Below, piece by piece: positions 1 to 11,571 of a stretch of 64,000 nucleotides of DNA (the first letter of the stretch is position 1; each line of letters starts with the position of its first letter). The stretch lies in assembly GCA_030761205.1 (NCBI GenBank), contig JAULJL010000027.1:22674498-22738497 (forward strand). The letters run 5' to 3'. Both the position numbers and the translations under genes were made by a program. This stretch comes from Fremontodendron californicum. Lineage: Eukaryota; Streptophyta; Magnoliopsida; Malvales; Malvaceae. A model generated the notes under the pieces. The model did no database searches and was not told where the DNA came from. It was given only the letters and a program-made list of their open reading frames with translations.

Positions 1-1113
1 ATCTTTAGAATGATAAGTGCTTAATTTCATACATTTTCCTATTTAATTTCCTTATACTTTGTGCTTTGATTCTTATTTCCTTGACATTTTACTAGGTTTT
101 TATGATTTATAGGTATTTTGGAGGAGATAAAGTCAAAACATGTCAATTAGGATGTTAAAGAGCTTACAAAATCACAATCACAAGATGGAAAATGAGTTGG
201 GAGTCAAAAAGATCAAATTCTTGGTGCAAAGCAAGAAGACAGATTTGACCTCCGGAGCTTGTTGCTAAGAAAATATGATGTTAGATTCTTTATTCGAAAA
301 ACTTCCTTCTTTACTTTTGAAGATCACTTGATTACCTTTCCAACGGTTGGTCATGGCCCTAAATCTGATAAGAAATGGTCATCCAAATCGGCATTGGAAT
401 ATCTCCCTAAACAACCCTAGTGGCAGAAAATACCCTAGCTGCAAATCACATTTTTTTCTTAATACCCTAGCGGATATTTACGTTTATCTTTGTCAAAGAA
501 GGATTAGTGGCTGTCAACGTGCATTAATTGCATTAATTGCAAGTATCTTTCCTTAAAGCTAATCCTAGTCAAAGTAGGAGAATTAAATCAGCCAAGACTT
601 TCCTTCCTTACACTTACTTTGGCTGCAAGAATATAATTTCTCTTCATTAAAGAGTGCATTGACTAAAAATTTCCTACTTTATTCAAACTTGGCTGCCAAG
701 GCTTATATCTTTCCTTAAAACACAAAAGTCAGCCACTTTTCCTTAACTTTAGCCACAAGTCAGCATTTATTGAAGGGAGAGAGCTTAAATTCACTTGTTT
801 GATGCCCTAGCTATTGCCTATAAATAGAGAACAAGGGGGCAAATGAAAATACACTTTCCCAAGCATAAAAGTTCTGATTTATTCTTTGTTTCTTTGTTTT
901 TGAGAGAGCAAGAGGCTGGATAATTAATATTTTTCTTCTTCTTCTTCTTTCTTTCTTTTATTTTCTTCTTAGGTTCTCTTTAATTTTATGTTTATGTTTA
1001 CAATGCCTATGCTAGGCTAAACTTTTATTTGGTTAAGGGTGATTTCAAAGCCCTAGACATGTTTTGTAATTGATTTTCAAATTCTATCTATCATTAATTT
1101 TCTATCAAAGTTG
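1..1113 (+). repeat. Diverged Athila-type LTR fragment (U3/R part)
   Basis: The last ~330 bases match the R/U5 portion of the LTRs found elsewhere in the window (leader from about 900, including the segment 'atgcctatgctaggctaaac'). The first ~780 bases do not match those U3 regions. A TATA-like CCTATAAATAGAG lies near 819. A possible LTR start, TGATAAGTGC, is at 11. The fragment stops at 1113, where the next LTR begins inside it, so this is an older or different subfamily LTR used as an insertion target. The downstream half is not visible, probably lost in the gap. The short ORF at 347-556 has no recognisable domain. Confidence 0.6.
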
Positions 1114-2761
1114 TGATAACTCGTATAATTATATAGTTTTTAGTTATGTTTTATTATTGTTTTGTGTCAAATACGAGTTATTATTGCTTAGTCTAATTGG
1201 GTTTATGATCTTTTATATTTCTATGTAATTTGGTGTTTTTCACGAGTTTCTTTGAGTGATTTCAGATTACTAGGTTAAATCAAGAATTAAGGGCAAATCC
1301 AGTTCAGTTCCAGTTCCGACACCTTTTGCCATATCAGCTATATCCGGAGTTTCACTAAAGCATTAAGGCTGAAATTTTTACAGTGCAATAAGAGGCATAT
1401 CTATCTTTTTCATGCTTTACACTTCTTGAAACGGAGTCGTTTTCCCTAGCGAAATCAACCATCAAGTTTGCTGATGTGCAATGACGTCTGTGCTGACTAG
1501 TTTTGGTATTTTGACCATATCTTCTGACCCACATCAGAAAATAAGCTGATTCCAACGGCTATGGATCACAAACTGATAGGGGAACATTTTTCTAGAAGAC
1601 CATTTGATCAGATCAAGCCTCCAACATTGACAAAATCAACCATCAAGCTGGATGATCAGAATTGTCATATGCAATGACGAAAATTGTTAGAAAAATGCAC
1701 CCACCTATTATACCTACCTTTGAAATTTATAAAGCTTGTCTCTTGTCATTTAGCTCTCCAAAATGTGTATAAATAGAGGGCCTTGGATGATTGTAAGAGA
1801 CATTGTAGATTGGTAGGATATTAGCCATTATAATAAAATTCTCTAAGTTTTCTTCTACTTTCCTTTCTCTAGTTTTCTTTTTCTTTATTTTCTTCTTCTT
1901 ATTTCTTTCTTTTATTTCCTTCTTAGATTCTCTTTAATTATATGTTTATGTTTACAATGCCTATGCTAGGTTAAACTTCTATTTGGTTAAGGGTGATTTC
2001 AAAGCCCTAGACATGTTTTATAATTGATTTTCAGATTCTATCTATCATTAATTTTCTATCAAAGTTGCTTATGTTCTTCTACAAGAATTGTTCATGATGT
2101 TGTCTTGATTTGTTTAGGTGTACAACTAGATAGATCTTGATAATTATCTATTGCTAGTTTAGGAGTCTTGATTTCCTATTCATAAGTGGCAATTTGTGAT
2201 TAATGATTATGGTCAAGTTTTCAATAATTGCAAAGTGGAACATAACCTAAGTTGAACAATCCGAGCTTATGTGTTTGTTGCTTAGATCAACCTATCTTTC
2301 TCATCATAAAGCTGCCATTAAATTGAATTTAGAGAGCTATCCTAGGTTGTTTGATGGTTAGAGATTAAATAGAGAGCTTGTTCTATTTAACGACAAACTA
2401 AGGAAAGATTGGGATAACAGAGCTTGTTGTTATCTACGGTTGTTAACTTTGATAGTTGGTTGATATTGATAGATCTGAAATTGATTCTTAATGATGTCTA
2501 GTGGTGGAGAATGAAACCTTAACCATATTTCTCTCATATTTGATTTCTTATTTCTTACTTGCATCTTACTTTTATTGTTTGCTTATTTTTAAAACTATTT
2601 CAAAACCCCCTTTTCTTTTGTTTTCCTTGAATTTAAGTTTTAAACTATTAACTTATAAACTAAAACCCAATCCCTGAGGACTCGACCCTTGCTAATCATT
2701 ATACTTACAATTGATCTTTTTAATGCAAGGTTAAATAAGATACACTCTTTTGGGTGCATCA
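1114..2761 (+). repeat. LTR A (5' LTR, short form)
   Basis: It begins TGATAACTCG and ends GGGTGCATCA, 1648 bp. It carries a single U3 unit and none of the ~40-bp tandem repeats found near the 3' end of the other LTRs. The TATA box TATAAATAGAG is at 1768-1778. Confidence 0.88.
1768..1778 (+). promoter_or_regulatory. LTR promoter TATA box
   Basis: TATAAATAGAG lies in a context (GTGTATAAATAGAGGGCC) conserved in every full LTR of the window. It should mark the U3/R boundary roughly 25-35 bases downstream. The start site itself is inferred. Confidence 0.65.
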
Positions 2762-2767
2762 AATTTT

Positions 2768-2785
2768 TGGCGCCGTTGCCGGGGA
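2768..2785 (+). other. Primer-binding site (tRNA-Asp)
   Basis: TGGCGCCGTTGCCGGGGA begins six bases after the LTR end. It is complementary to the 3' end of plant tRNA-Asp, the usual primer of Athila elements. Confidence 0.88.
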
Positions 2786-2898
2786 TTGCTTTCTTTAGTT
2801 TATTTGTTACTTGGTTTATTCTTATTTTCAGTTCTAATTAGTTTTATCTTCTTGTACATACAGGTTTTTCTTTTCAAATTTAAAAAAAAAAAAAAACG

Positions 2899-3834
2899 AT
2901 GGAATTGAGCAATCTAACACTTGAAGAGTTGGTGGCATACATGAAAATGGAGAATCAACAAGCCAAGCTCACCTCCCCAGTTCAAAAATTGGCCATGGGA
3001 GGATGTCAAGGCCATGAAGGGTTCCAAGACCAACAGTATGATCATTACTCAAACACTTACCATGAGGGATGGTGGGATCATACTAATTATGGCTACTCGA
3101 AATATTACCAAGAAGTAGATCCTTATGCCAATTACACTCATCCATCTAGCTTCAATCAATCATGGTCTCAAGAACCAGATCTTTTTCAACCACCACATAT
3201 GACTCAAAACTCAGGTACTTCATTAGAAGATCTTGTCTATTCTCTTGTTACTGATACTTTGCAATTTCAACAAGAAACAAGGGCAAGCATCCAGAGTTTG
3301 GAAAAGCAAATGAGCCAATTGGCTAGTAGTACGGTGGGAGGGGTAGCACAAAGATCTGAAGAACTCCCAGCCCAAACAATGATTAACCCAAAGGAGAATG
3401 TTACTATTGTGACCTTGAAGAATGAGGAACAAGATGAGGATGAGACAAAATTAGAAATGGATTCTATTCTTGAGGAGAATGAAGCCACAAATCCAAATAA
3501 GAGAATTTCGGCACCTGAGGTAACGTTTAAGATTCCAATTTTTACTAATGTTTCTTCTCCACCTTTCCCTAGTAGATTCGCAAAGTTCAAGGAGGAGGAA
3601 CATGAACAAAACATGCTGGAAACCTTAAACAGTTTGTTTGTGGATGTCATTCAACAAGTACCAAAAGATGCACAATTCCTCGATGAGCAATGCACTACAA
3701 AGAATGGAATAATACTTGTAATGGAGAATGCATCCACTTTTGTGCAAAGAAAGCTTCCTCTCAAACGCATAAATTTGGGAAATTTCATGTATGAGCCTGA
3801 CAAGCCTAAAATGTCAAGAATGGGTGTTGGTTAG
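2899..3834 (+). CDS. Mini-Gag (Gag C-terminus to start of Pol), ORF1
   Basis: 311 residues. The middle (GTSLEDLVYSLVTDTLQFQQ) and the YSNTYxxGWWDHxNY segment align with the C-terminal part of the full Gag at 11572. The C-terminal stretch with VQRKLPLKR aligns with the region just before the protease of the full Pol. The N-terminal retrotransposon-gag domain, the CCHC knuckle and all enzymes are absent, so this is an internal-deletion derivative that stayed open. The start follows an A-tract and aligns with the other copies. It may act as a partial nucleocapsid or only as a retained packaging sequence; function is inferred. Confidence 0.8.
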   Translation: MELSNLTLEELVAYMKMENQQAKLTSPVQKLAMGGCQGHEGFQDQQYDHYSNTYHEGWWDHTNYGYSKYYQEVDPYANYTHPSSFNQSWSQEPDLFQPPHMTQNSGTSLEDLVYSLVTDTLQFQQETRASIQSLEKQMSQLASSTVGGVAQRSEELPAQTMINPKENVTIVTLKNEEQDEDETKLEMDSILEENEATNPNKRISAPEVTFKIPIFTNVSSPPFPSRFAKFKEEEHEQNMLETLNSLFVDVIQQVPKDAQFLDEQCTTKNGIILVMENASTFVQRKLPLKRINLGNFMYEPDKPKMSRMGVG

Positions 3835-5465
3835 ATTCAAAACACTAACTCAAGTGTTAATTGGGAAGGCAGCCCAATTAAAGAAGAAATTGCCAACCTG
3901 TCATACTCAGATTTGCTTTCTTTTCCTTTTCCTTTTATTATTTTTATTGTTTTTATGTTTATTTGCTAATTGTTTGTTTAGTATTTTAGGATTATTAGGT
4001 TGCATGAGTTTGTTTTGTTTTGTTTTAAGTCTTAGTTATTCCTATTCTTATGATTCTTTCATTTGGGTTAATAGCATTACATTGATGACAATGTAAGAAT
4101 TAAATGTGGGGGGAAGGATTTAGGATTTCTTTTATTTTTGCCTATTATTTTTTTATGAGTCTTTAATATAATAATTATTATTATTTTTAGTGTGTTTTAG
4201 TTCTTTTTAATACTATGATGAGATATGAATTGCATAAGTCTAAATAGATTTATTAGTGAGAAGATTTTCATGAGAATTGAGCTTGATATCAACCTTTTTA
4301 TGAGCCAATGTTAATATGATATGTTTATTGAGAAAGAAGTATGTTTAGACATAATCTGACTTGTATAATCATCCTTGTGAGTTTTTGAGCCTATAATGAT
4401 TGACGCATTATACAAATCAATCTAATTTCTTTCTTGAGTGCTCTTATGATTACATGATTCTCTAGAACTTGCTTTAGACCTTGTTGAGACTATATTGATG
4501 CATGTGACAAGATGAATATGATAGAGGCATTAGGATTTTTAGCCAGGGCCAAACAGCCATCCTTTATTGATGTTCCAAGAGAACACACCCTTAGTGAACC
4601 AATTTGAGCCTACATTGAATATGCTATCTCTTTGGTAACCATAACTTGTCCCTAACCCAAATATACTTATATCTTTACCTTTGTTCCAAAGATGAATTAG
4701 CATGTTTTGAAACAAGTTGCAAAGACAAGGAAGATCTATTGAAAATTTGGGTTAGAAACAAGAAATAAGTGTGGGGGGGAAAGAAAAGAAAAGTCAAGAG
4801 AAAAAGAAATGGAATACTGGCAAATACATTCCTATGAAAAAAAAAATATGAATCATCTCTTGAATTTGTGGAAAAAGAAAAAGATGTTACAAAGTTGTTT
4901 AGAATGAAGAAAAGGCCCAACATGAATATTCGGCCTAGGTGACTATGTACTTGTAAAGTGTTTTGAGAAGTTTCTTTGTATGATCTTATTATGTCTCTAA
5001 ACTTTATGAACTCTTTGGAACCCTTGTGATATCTTTATCCTTTTGTTCTTCAACCACATTACAAACCCCTTGGCCCCATTACAACATTGATTAAAGACCT
5101 CTTGATTCATGAAGTTGTATGATCTAAATAGTGGAGAATAGGTGGACAAGCAAGAATATGGTAGAACTGTTTTCATGAGATTGATTGAGTGTAAACACTT
5201 CACCACTACTTTAAAGAGTGAAAATCATGAGGGTATCCCATGTGAGAAGTTGAGATTAAATTTGAACATGCACTATTTTGATTGAGATATGTTATGTTAA
5301 TTTTAGCTTAACTCAAACCATTTACTATCAAGCATGATTTTTTGTGAAACTCTTTAAGCTATTGATTAGTTTATAAGACTTGTTCAATGATTGTCTCTAA
5401 TTTGTATTAAAAGAGGATTAGATTAGGTTTTATTATTTTGTCGCTATTTGATTTTGCTCGAGGAC
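3835..5465 (+). other. 3' non-coding region with hairpins and polypurine-like tracts
   Basis: It contains the post-ORF1 hairpin (3859-3879, arms AATTGGG/CCCAATT, loop around AGGCA). Around 4076-4115 is an ACATTG/CAATGT hairpin followed by a GTGGGGGGAAGG tract, and a second purine tract (AAGTGTGGGGGGG) lies near 4767-4785. The rest is the Athila-like 3' untranslated block seen in all copies. Short ORFs here are antisense to the element and are not supported. Confidence 0.7.
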
Positions 5466-5637
5466 TAGATGTAAATATAATTTTTATTTTTTATTTATTT
5501 TTTATTTTTTTTAACCCCGGTTAAATGGCGGATAACGGTACTCCGTGATTATTTAAGTCGGTTCCATCAGCTACCCACAAAACTGATATTGTATATAAAT
5601 TTCTCTTTCAATTTCTCTTTCATTTTTTTTTTTCAGG
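5466..5637 (+). promoter_or_regulatory. Leader of the captured cassette
   Basis: It starts at agatgtaaatata, the same left edge seen in other element contexts. It contains the conserved AACCCCGGTTAAATGGCGG block, then CGGTACTCCGTGATTATTTAA, a TATATAAAT box and a pyrimidine-rich 3' splice-site-like TTTTTTTTTCAG directly before the ORF2 start. Confidence 0.55.
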
Positions 5638-6172
5638 ATGGATGATATTCTCACAAGATTGCAGAAACGATGTCCTCCTTTTCCTCGAAATATTTTACTG
5701 AAGCTTTACCAAGTTCGATTTGAAAGATTAAGAATGCTTATGCACAAAGGGATTCCTGAAGACATACGTTGGATAATTGAAGCCAAGGTACGTGAAGATG
5801 AATATCTTCCTGTTTTGCATTTACCAGGTACAGGTAGAAGCACTTGCAAAGAAGCGACAAGCAAAGCGCATGAATTCAAATTGCCACAAATGTGCACGAT
5901 CGACGTGTAACGGTAAATGTCGTTCTATTGGGATTCCGTCCTCTAATCGAGATGATAAAATTGAATTCATTAAGGATGGACTGAGTAAGGAGAATTTGGG
6001 TAATATCCAACTTTCTCTTGAGACGCATCCTAGTGGAGACGTACAAAGAGAAATTCTTGATTTATGGCCGCAATTCCAAAGGGAATGGCAACATCTTGGG
6101 AATCTGATGTTAAAAGACCCTGTTTGCCAGCTTGTAAGAAAACTGGATGGGAAGCATATCCTCGACTCATAG
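5638..6172 (+). pseudogene. NABP-like ORF2, frameshifted copy
   Basis: It is homologous over its length to the 178-residue ORF2 at 26714, but two T residues are missing in the GRSTFAK codons (near 5845), which shifts the frame after about residue 68. The downstream half stays readable in another frame to 6172. It also has F12C. It is the only frameshifted ORF2 in the window. See the entry at 26714 for the family. Confidence 0.8.
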
Positions 6173-6207
6173 AAGGCGTTTAAGCCGTTTCTAGACGTAA
6201 AACCAGA

Positions 6208-6707
6208 NNNNNNNNNNNNNNNNNNNNNNNNNNNNNNNNNNNNNNNNNNNNNNNNNNNNNNNNNNNNNNNNNNNNNNNNNNNNNNNNNNNNNNNNNNNNN
6301 NNNNNNNNNNNNNNNNNNNNNNNNNNNNNNNNNNNNNNNNNNNNNNNNNNNNNNNNNNNNNNNNNNNNNNNNNNNNNNNNNNNNNNNNNNNNNNNNNNNN
6401 NNNNNNNNNNNNNNNNNNNNNNNNNNNNNNNNNNNNNNNNNNNNNNNNNNNNNNNNNNNNNNNNNNNNNNNNNNNNNNNNNNNNNNNNNNNNNNNNNNNN
6501 NNNNNNNNNNNNNNNNNNNNNNNNNNNNNNNNNNNNNNNNNNNNNNNNNNNNNNNNNNNNNNNNNNNNNNNNNNNNNNNNNNNNNNNNNNNNNNNNNNNN
6601 NNNNNNNNNNNNNNNNNNNNNNNNNNNNNNNNNNNNNNNNNNNNNNNNNNNNNNNNNNNNNNNNNNNNNNNNNNNNNNNNNNNNNNNNNNNNNNNNNNNN
6701 NNNNNNN
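6208..6707. other. Assembly gap (500 N)
   Basis: Exactly 500 N residues, a conventional scaffold spacer. It falls just after ORF2 of a plus-strand element and just before an LTR in the opposite orientation. The missing length is unknown, and any ORF through it is an artefact. Confidence 0.99.
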
Positions 6708-8433
6708 TGAAGCCAGATTTAAACTAAAGTAAATAATAAGAAGAAGATGCAAGGCGGTATAACCAGCCAATAAAAATATATATACTAAATTAGGCGGTAT
6801 AACCAGCCAATAAAAATATATATACTAAATTAGGCGGTATAACCAGCCAATAAAAGTAAAACAAAGTTAATATACAAATTAGGCGGTATAACCAGCCAAT
6901 AAAAATAAATATACTTTTAAAAATAAGCAAACTAGAAAAGTAAGAAAACAAGTAAGTAAGAAGAATCAAATATGAAAAATATGGTTAAGGTTTCATTCTC
7001 CACCACTAGACATCATTAAGAATCAATTTCAGATCTATCAATATCAACCAACTATCAAAGTTAACAACCGTAGATAACAACAAGCTCTGTTATCCCAATC
7101 TTTCCTTAGTTTGTCGTTAAATAGAACAAACTCTCTATTTAATCTCTAACCATCAAACAACCTAGAATAAGCTCTCTAGATTCAATTTAATGGCAGCTTT
7201 ATGATGAGAAAGATAGGTTGATCTAAGCAACAAACACATAAGCTCGGATTGTTCAACTTAGGTTATGTTCCACTTTGCAATTATTGAAAACTTGACCATA
7301 ATCATTAATCACAAATTGCCACTTATGAATAGGAAATCAAGACAATTACACGGATCAAGACTCCTAAACTAGCAATAGATAATTATCAAGATCTATCTAG
7401 TTGTACACCTAAACAAATCAAGACAACATCATGAACAATTCTTGTAGAAGAACATAAGCAACTTTGATAGAAAATTAATGATAGATAGAATCTGAAAATC
7501 AATTATAAAACATGTCTAGGGCTTTGAAATCACCCTTAACCAAATAGAAGTTTAGCCTAGCATAGGCATCATAAACATAAACATAAAATTAAAGAGAATC
7601 TAAGAAGGAAATAAAAGAAAGAAAGAAGAAGAAGAAGAATATTAATTATCCAACCTCTTGCTCTTTCTAAAGAAAAAGAAAACTAGAGAAAAGAAAGAAG
7701 AAGAAAACTTAGAGAATTTTGTTAAAATGGCTAATATCCTACCAATCTCCAATATGATCCCTTACAATCATCCAAGGCCCTCTATTTATACACATTTTGG
7801 AGGGCTAAATGACAAGAGACAAGCTTTACAAATTTCAAAGGTAGGTATAATAGGTGGGTGCATTTTCTAACAATTTTCGTCATGTATGACGATTTTGATC
7901 AGCCAACTTGATGGTCGATTTTGTCAATTTTGGAGGCCTTATCTGATCACATGGTCTTCTAGACAAATGTTACCCTATCAGTTACGGATCCATAGCCGTT
8001 AGAATCAGCTCATTTGCTGATGTGGATAAGAAGATATGGGCATAATACGAAAACATGTCAGCACAGACGTCATTGCACATCAGCCAACTTGATGGTCGAT
8101 TTCGCTAGGGAAAACGACTCCGTTTCAAGAAGTGTAAAACATGAAAAATATAGATATGCCTCTTAGCTTTGCATGGCCACAAATTTCAGCCTTATTTCTT
8201 CAGTGAAACTCGAGATATAGCTGATATGGCAAAAGGTGTCGGAACTGGAACTGAACTGGATTTGCCCTTAATTCTAGTAATCTGAAATCACTCAAAGAAA
8301 CTTGTGAAAAACACCAAAATACATAAAAATATAAAAGATCATAAACACAATTAGACTAAACAATAATAACTCGTATTTGACACAAAACAATAATAAAACA
8401 TAACTAAAAACTATATAATTATACGAGTTATCA
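6708..8433 (-). repeat. LTR X (3' LTR, left end in gap)
   Basis: It ends CGAGTTATCA, the reverse complement of the LTR start, at 8433, and the PPT complement CACCCCCACACTT follows. It holds four ~40-bp repeats (starts 6753, 6793, 6833, 6882), the TATA box complement ATTTATA at 7784-7790, a near-palindrome with two TGACG cores at 7877-7892 and one U3 unit. Confidence 0.85.
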
Positions 8434-9417
8434 CACCCCCACACTTAGATTGTTGCTAGTCCCTAGCAACGACTCAATAAAAATAAAATAAGAAAATCTA
8501 ATCTAATCCATTTTCGTAGGAAATCACGGTGGCACTTAGCATGTGACACAAGCCTTTAAACCCCTAGGTGTCCCTAGTGGACGAGTTTAGTCTCGTGAGG
8601 GTTTACTAGAACGATACCCACAAACATTGAAAAACTAAAATATAAATAAACTGCATATACTAAAAATATTTACTCCTAATCCTTTCAATACAAATTAGAG
8701 ACAATATTTGAACAAGTCTTATAAACTAATCAATAGCTTAAAGAATTTCACAAAAAATCATGCTTGAATGTAAATTGTTTGAGTTAAGCCAATATTAGCA
8801 TAACATATCTCAATCAAAATATTGCATGTTCAAATTTAATCTCAACTTCTCACATGGGATACCCTCATGATTTTCACTCTTTAAAGTAGTGGTGAAGTGT
8901 TTACACTCAATCAATCTCATGAAAACAGTTCTACCATATTCTTGCTTGTCCACCTATTCTCCACTATTTAGATCATACAACTTCATGAATCAAGAGGTCT
9001 TTAATCAAGGTTGTAATGGGGCCAAGGGGTTTGTAATGTGGTTGAAGAACAAAAGGATAAAGATATCACAAAGGTTCCAAAGAGTTCATAAAGTTTAGAG
9101 ACATAAAAAGATCATACAAAGAAACTTCTCAAAACTCTTTACAAGTACATAGTCACCTAGGCCGGATATTCATGTTGGGCCTTTTCTTCATTCTAAACGA
9201 CTTTGTAACATCTTTTTCTTTTTCCACAAATTCAAGAGATGATTCATATTTTTTTTTTTACATAGGAATGTATTTGCCAGTATTCCATTTCTTTTTCTCT
9301 TGACTTTTCTTTTCTTTTCCCCCCACACTTATTTCTTGTTTCTAACCCAAATTTTTAACTAAAAATATCCCTTGTCTTTGCAACTTGTCTCAAAACATGC
9401 TAATTCATCTTTGGAAC
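8434..9417 (-). other. 3' non-coding region of element X (first part) with PPT
   Basis: The PPT complement is at 8434-8446, followed by the GTTGCTAG-TCC-CTAGCAAC hairpin (8452-8470). The remainder is the Athila-like 3' untranslated block. It is interrupted at 9417 by the next element. Confidence 0.75.
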
Positions 9418-9759
9418 TGATAACTCGTATAATTATATAGTTTTTAGTTTTGTTTTATTAATGTTTTGTGTCAAATACGAGTTATTATTGTTTATTCTAA
9501 TTGTGTTTATGATCTTTTATATTTTTATGTATTTTGGTGTTTTTCACAAGTTTTTTGAGCGATTTCAGATTACTAGAATTAAGGGCAAATCCAGTTCAGT
9601 TTCAGTTCCGACACCTTTTGCCATATCAGCTATATCTCGAGTTTCACTGAAGCAATAAGGCTGAAATTTGTAGCCATGCAAAGCTAAGAGGCATATCTAT
9701 CTTTTTCATGTTTTACACTTCTTAAAACGGAGTCGTTTTCCCTAGCGAAATCGACCATC

Positions 9760-10140
9760 AAGTTGGCTGATGTGCAATGACGTCTGTGCTGACATGTTTT
9801 CGTATTATGCCCATATCTTCTTATCCACACCAGCAAATGAGCTGATTCCAACGGATGTGGTTCCGTAACTGATAGGGGAACCTTTGTCTAGAAGACCATG
9901 TGATCAGATCAGGCCTCCAATATTGAAGAAATCGACCATCAAGGTGGCTGATGTGCAATGACGTCTGTGCTGACATGTTTTCGTATTTTGCCCATATCTG
10001 CTTAACCACATCAGCAAATGAGCTGATTCTAACGGCTATGGTTCTGTAACGGATAGGGGAACCTTTTTCTAGAAGACCATGTGATCAGATCAGGCCTCCA
10101 ATATTGACGAAATCGACCATCAAGTTGGCTGATCAAAATC
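9760..10140 (+). repeat. Duplicated ~180-bp U3 unit with TGACGTC cores
   Basis: Two head-to-tail copies of a unit containing GATGTGCAATGACGTC, CCATATCT, CAGCAAATGAGCTGATT and TCTAGAAGACCATGTGATCAG. TGACG is the core bound by plant TGA-type bZIP factors, so an enhancer role is plausible but inferred. Short LTRs (A, X, F, H) have one copy. Confidence 0.65.
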
Positions 10141-10203
10141 GTCATATACCTACCTTTGAAATTTGTAAAGCTTGTCTCTTGTCATTTAGCCCTCCAAAAT
10201 GTG

Positions 10204-10214
10204 TATAAATAGAG
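10204..10214 (+). promoter_or_regulatory. LTR promoter TATA box
   Basis: TATAAATAGAG, in the same context in every complete LTR. It would drive the genomic RNA of the gag-pol element. Confidence 0.65.
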
Positions 10215-11115
10215 GGCCTTGGATGATTGTAAGGGATCATATTGTACATAGGTAGGATATTAGCCATTTTAATAAAATTCTCTAAGTTTTCTTCTTCTTT
10301 CTTTTCTCTAGTTTTCTTTCTTTTCTCTAGTTTTCTTTTTCTTTAGAGAGAGCAAGAGGTTGGATAATTAATATTCTTCCTCTTCTTCTTTCTTTCTTTT
10401 ATTTTCTTCTTAGATTTTCTTTAATTTTATGTTTATGTTTACAATGCCTATGCTAGGCTAAACTTCTATTTGGTTAAGGGTGATTTCAAAGCCCTAGACA
10501 TGTTTTATAATTGATTTTCAGATTCTATCTATCATTAATTTTCTATCAAAGTTGCTTATGTTCTTCTACAAGAATTGTTCATGATGTTGTCTTGATTTGT
10601 TTAGGTGTACAACTAGATAGATCTTGATAATTATCTATTGCTAGTTTAGGAGTCTTGATCCGTGTAATTGTCTTGATTTCCTATTCATAAGTGGCAATTT
10701 GTGATTAATGATTATGGTCAAGTTTTCAATAATTGCAAAGTGGAACATAACCTAAGTTGAACAATCCGAGCTTATGTGTTTGTTGCTTAGATCAACCTAT
10801 CTTTCTCATCATAAAGCTGCCATTAAATTGAATCTAGAGAGCTTATTCTAGGTTGTTTGATGGTTAGAGATTAAATAGAGAGCTTGTTCTATTTAACGAC
10901 AAACTAAGGAAAGATTGGGATAACAGAGCTTGTTGTTATCTACGGTTGTTAACTTTGATAGTTGGTTGATATTGATAGATCTGAAATTGATTCTTAATGA
11001 TGTCTAGTGGTGGAGAATGAAACCTTAACCATATTTTTCATATTTGATTCTTCTTACTTACTTGTTTTCTTACTTTTCTAGTTTGCTTATTTTTAAAAGT
11101 ATATTTATTTTTATT

Positions 11116-11260
11116 GGCTGGTTATACCGCCTAATTTGTATATTAACTTTGTTTTACTTTTATTGGCTGGTTATACCGCCTAATTTAGTATATATATTTT
11201 TATTGGCTGGTTATACCGCCTAATTTAGTATATATATTTTTATTGGCTGGTTATACCGCC
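11116..11260 (+). repeat. LTR tandem repeats (~40 bp, 4 copies)
   Basis: Four copies of a unit with core GGCTGGTTATACCGCC followed by an AT-rich spacer, period 40 with one 49-base spacing. Other LTRs have 0, 1, 4 or 5 copies. Confidence 0.85.
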
Positions 11261-11470
11261 TTGCATCTTCTTCTTATTATTTACTTTAGTTTAAATCTGG
11301 CTTCAAAAACCCCTTTTCTTTTATTGTTCTTGAATTTAAGTTTTAAACTATTAACTTATAAACTAAAACCCAATCCCTGAGGACTCGACCCTTGCTAACT
11401 ACTATACTTACAATTTATCTTTTTAGTGCAAGGTTAAATAAGATACACTCTTTTGGGTGCATCAAATTTT

Positions 11471-11488
11471 TGGCGCCGTTGCCGGGGA
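11471..11488 (+). other. Primer-binding site (tRNA-Asp)
   Basis: TGGCGCCGTTGCCGGGGA starts six bases after the LTR end and is complementary to the tRNA-Asp 3' end. Confidence 0.9.
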
Positions 11489-11571
11489 TTGCTTTCTTTA
11501 GTTTATTAGTTTATTGGTTTATTCTTATTTTCTGTTCTAATTATTTACTTTCTTATTTTTTTTATTAGTGA

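Larger units (their letters stand above)
1114..6207 (+). mobile_element. Non-autonomous Athila-like element A (partial, runs into gap)
   Basis: It has a 5' LTR (1114-2761), a tRNA-Asp PBS, a mini-Gag ORF, 3' non-coding sequence, then the leader and ORF2 of the cassette before the assembly gap. The order differs from the other copies: the long 3' non-coding block comes before ORF2 rather than after LOG. Flanking bases on the left are agttg. The partner target-site duplication was not found. The expected LOG gene and 3' LTR would lie in or beyond the gap. Confidence 0.75.
9418..11464 (+). repeat. LTR B (5' LTR)
   Basis: TGATAACTCG to GGGTGCATCA, 2047 bp, pairing with the 2048-bp LTR E. It has two ~180-bp U3 units, each with a TGACGTC core, a TATA box at 10204, and four ~40-bp repeats (GGCTGGTTATACCGCC cores starting 11116, 11165, 11205, 11245). 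Scattered differences from LTR E indicate some age. Confidence 0.93.

Noticed and set aside
2768..2785. tRNA gene suggested by tRNA-Asp 3' end match
   Set aside because: Only the 18-base complement next to an LTR is present; it is a primer-binding site.
4997..5206. 69-residue ORF found again at 8889, 15783, 29704 and 57696
   Set aside because: It recurs only because the 3' non-coding block is repeated, and it runs antisense to each element with no recognisable domain.
6180..6770. 196-residue ORF across the gap
   Set aside because: Made mostly of unknown residues from the 500 N run.
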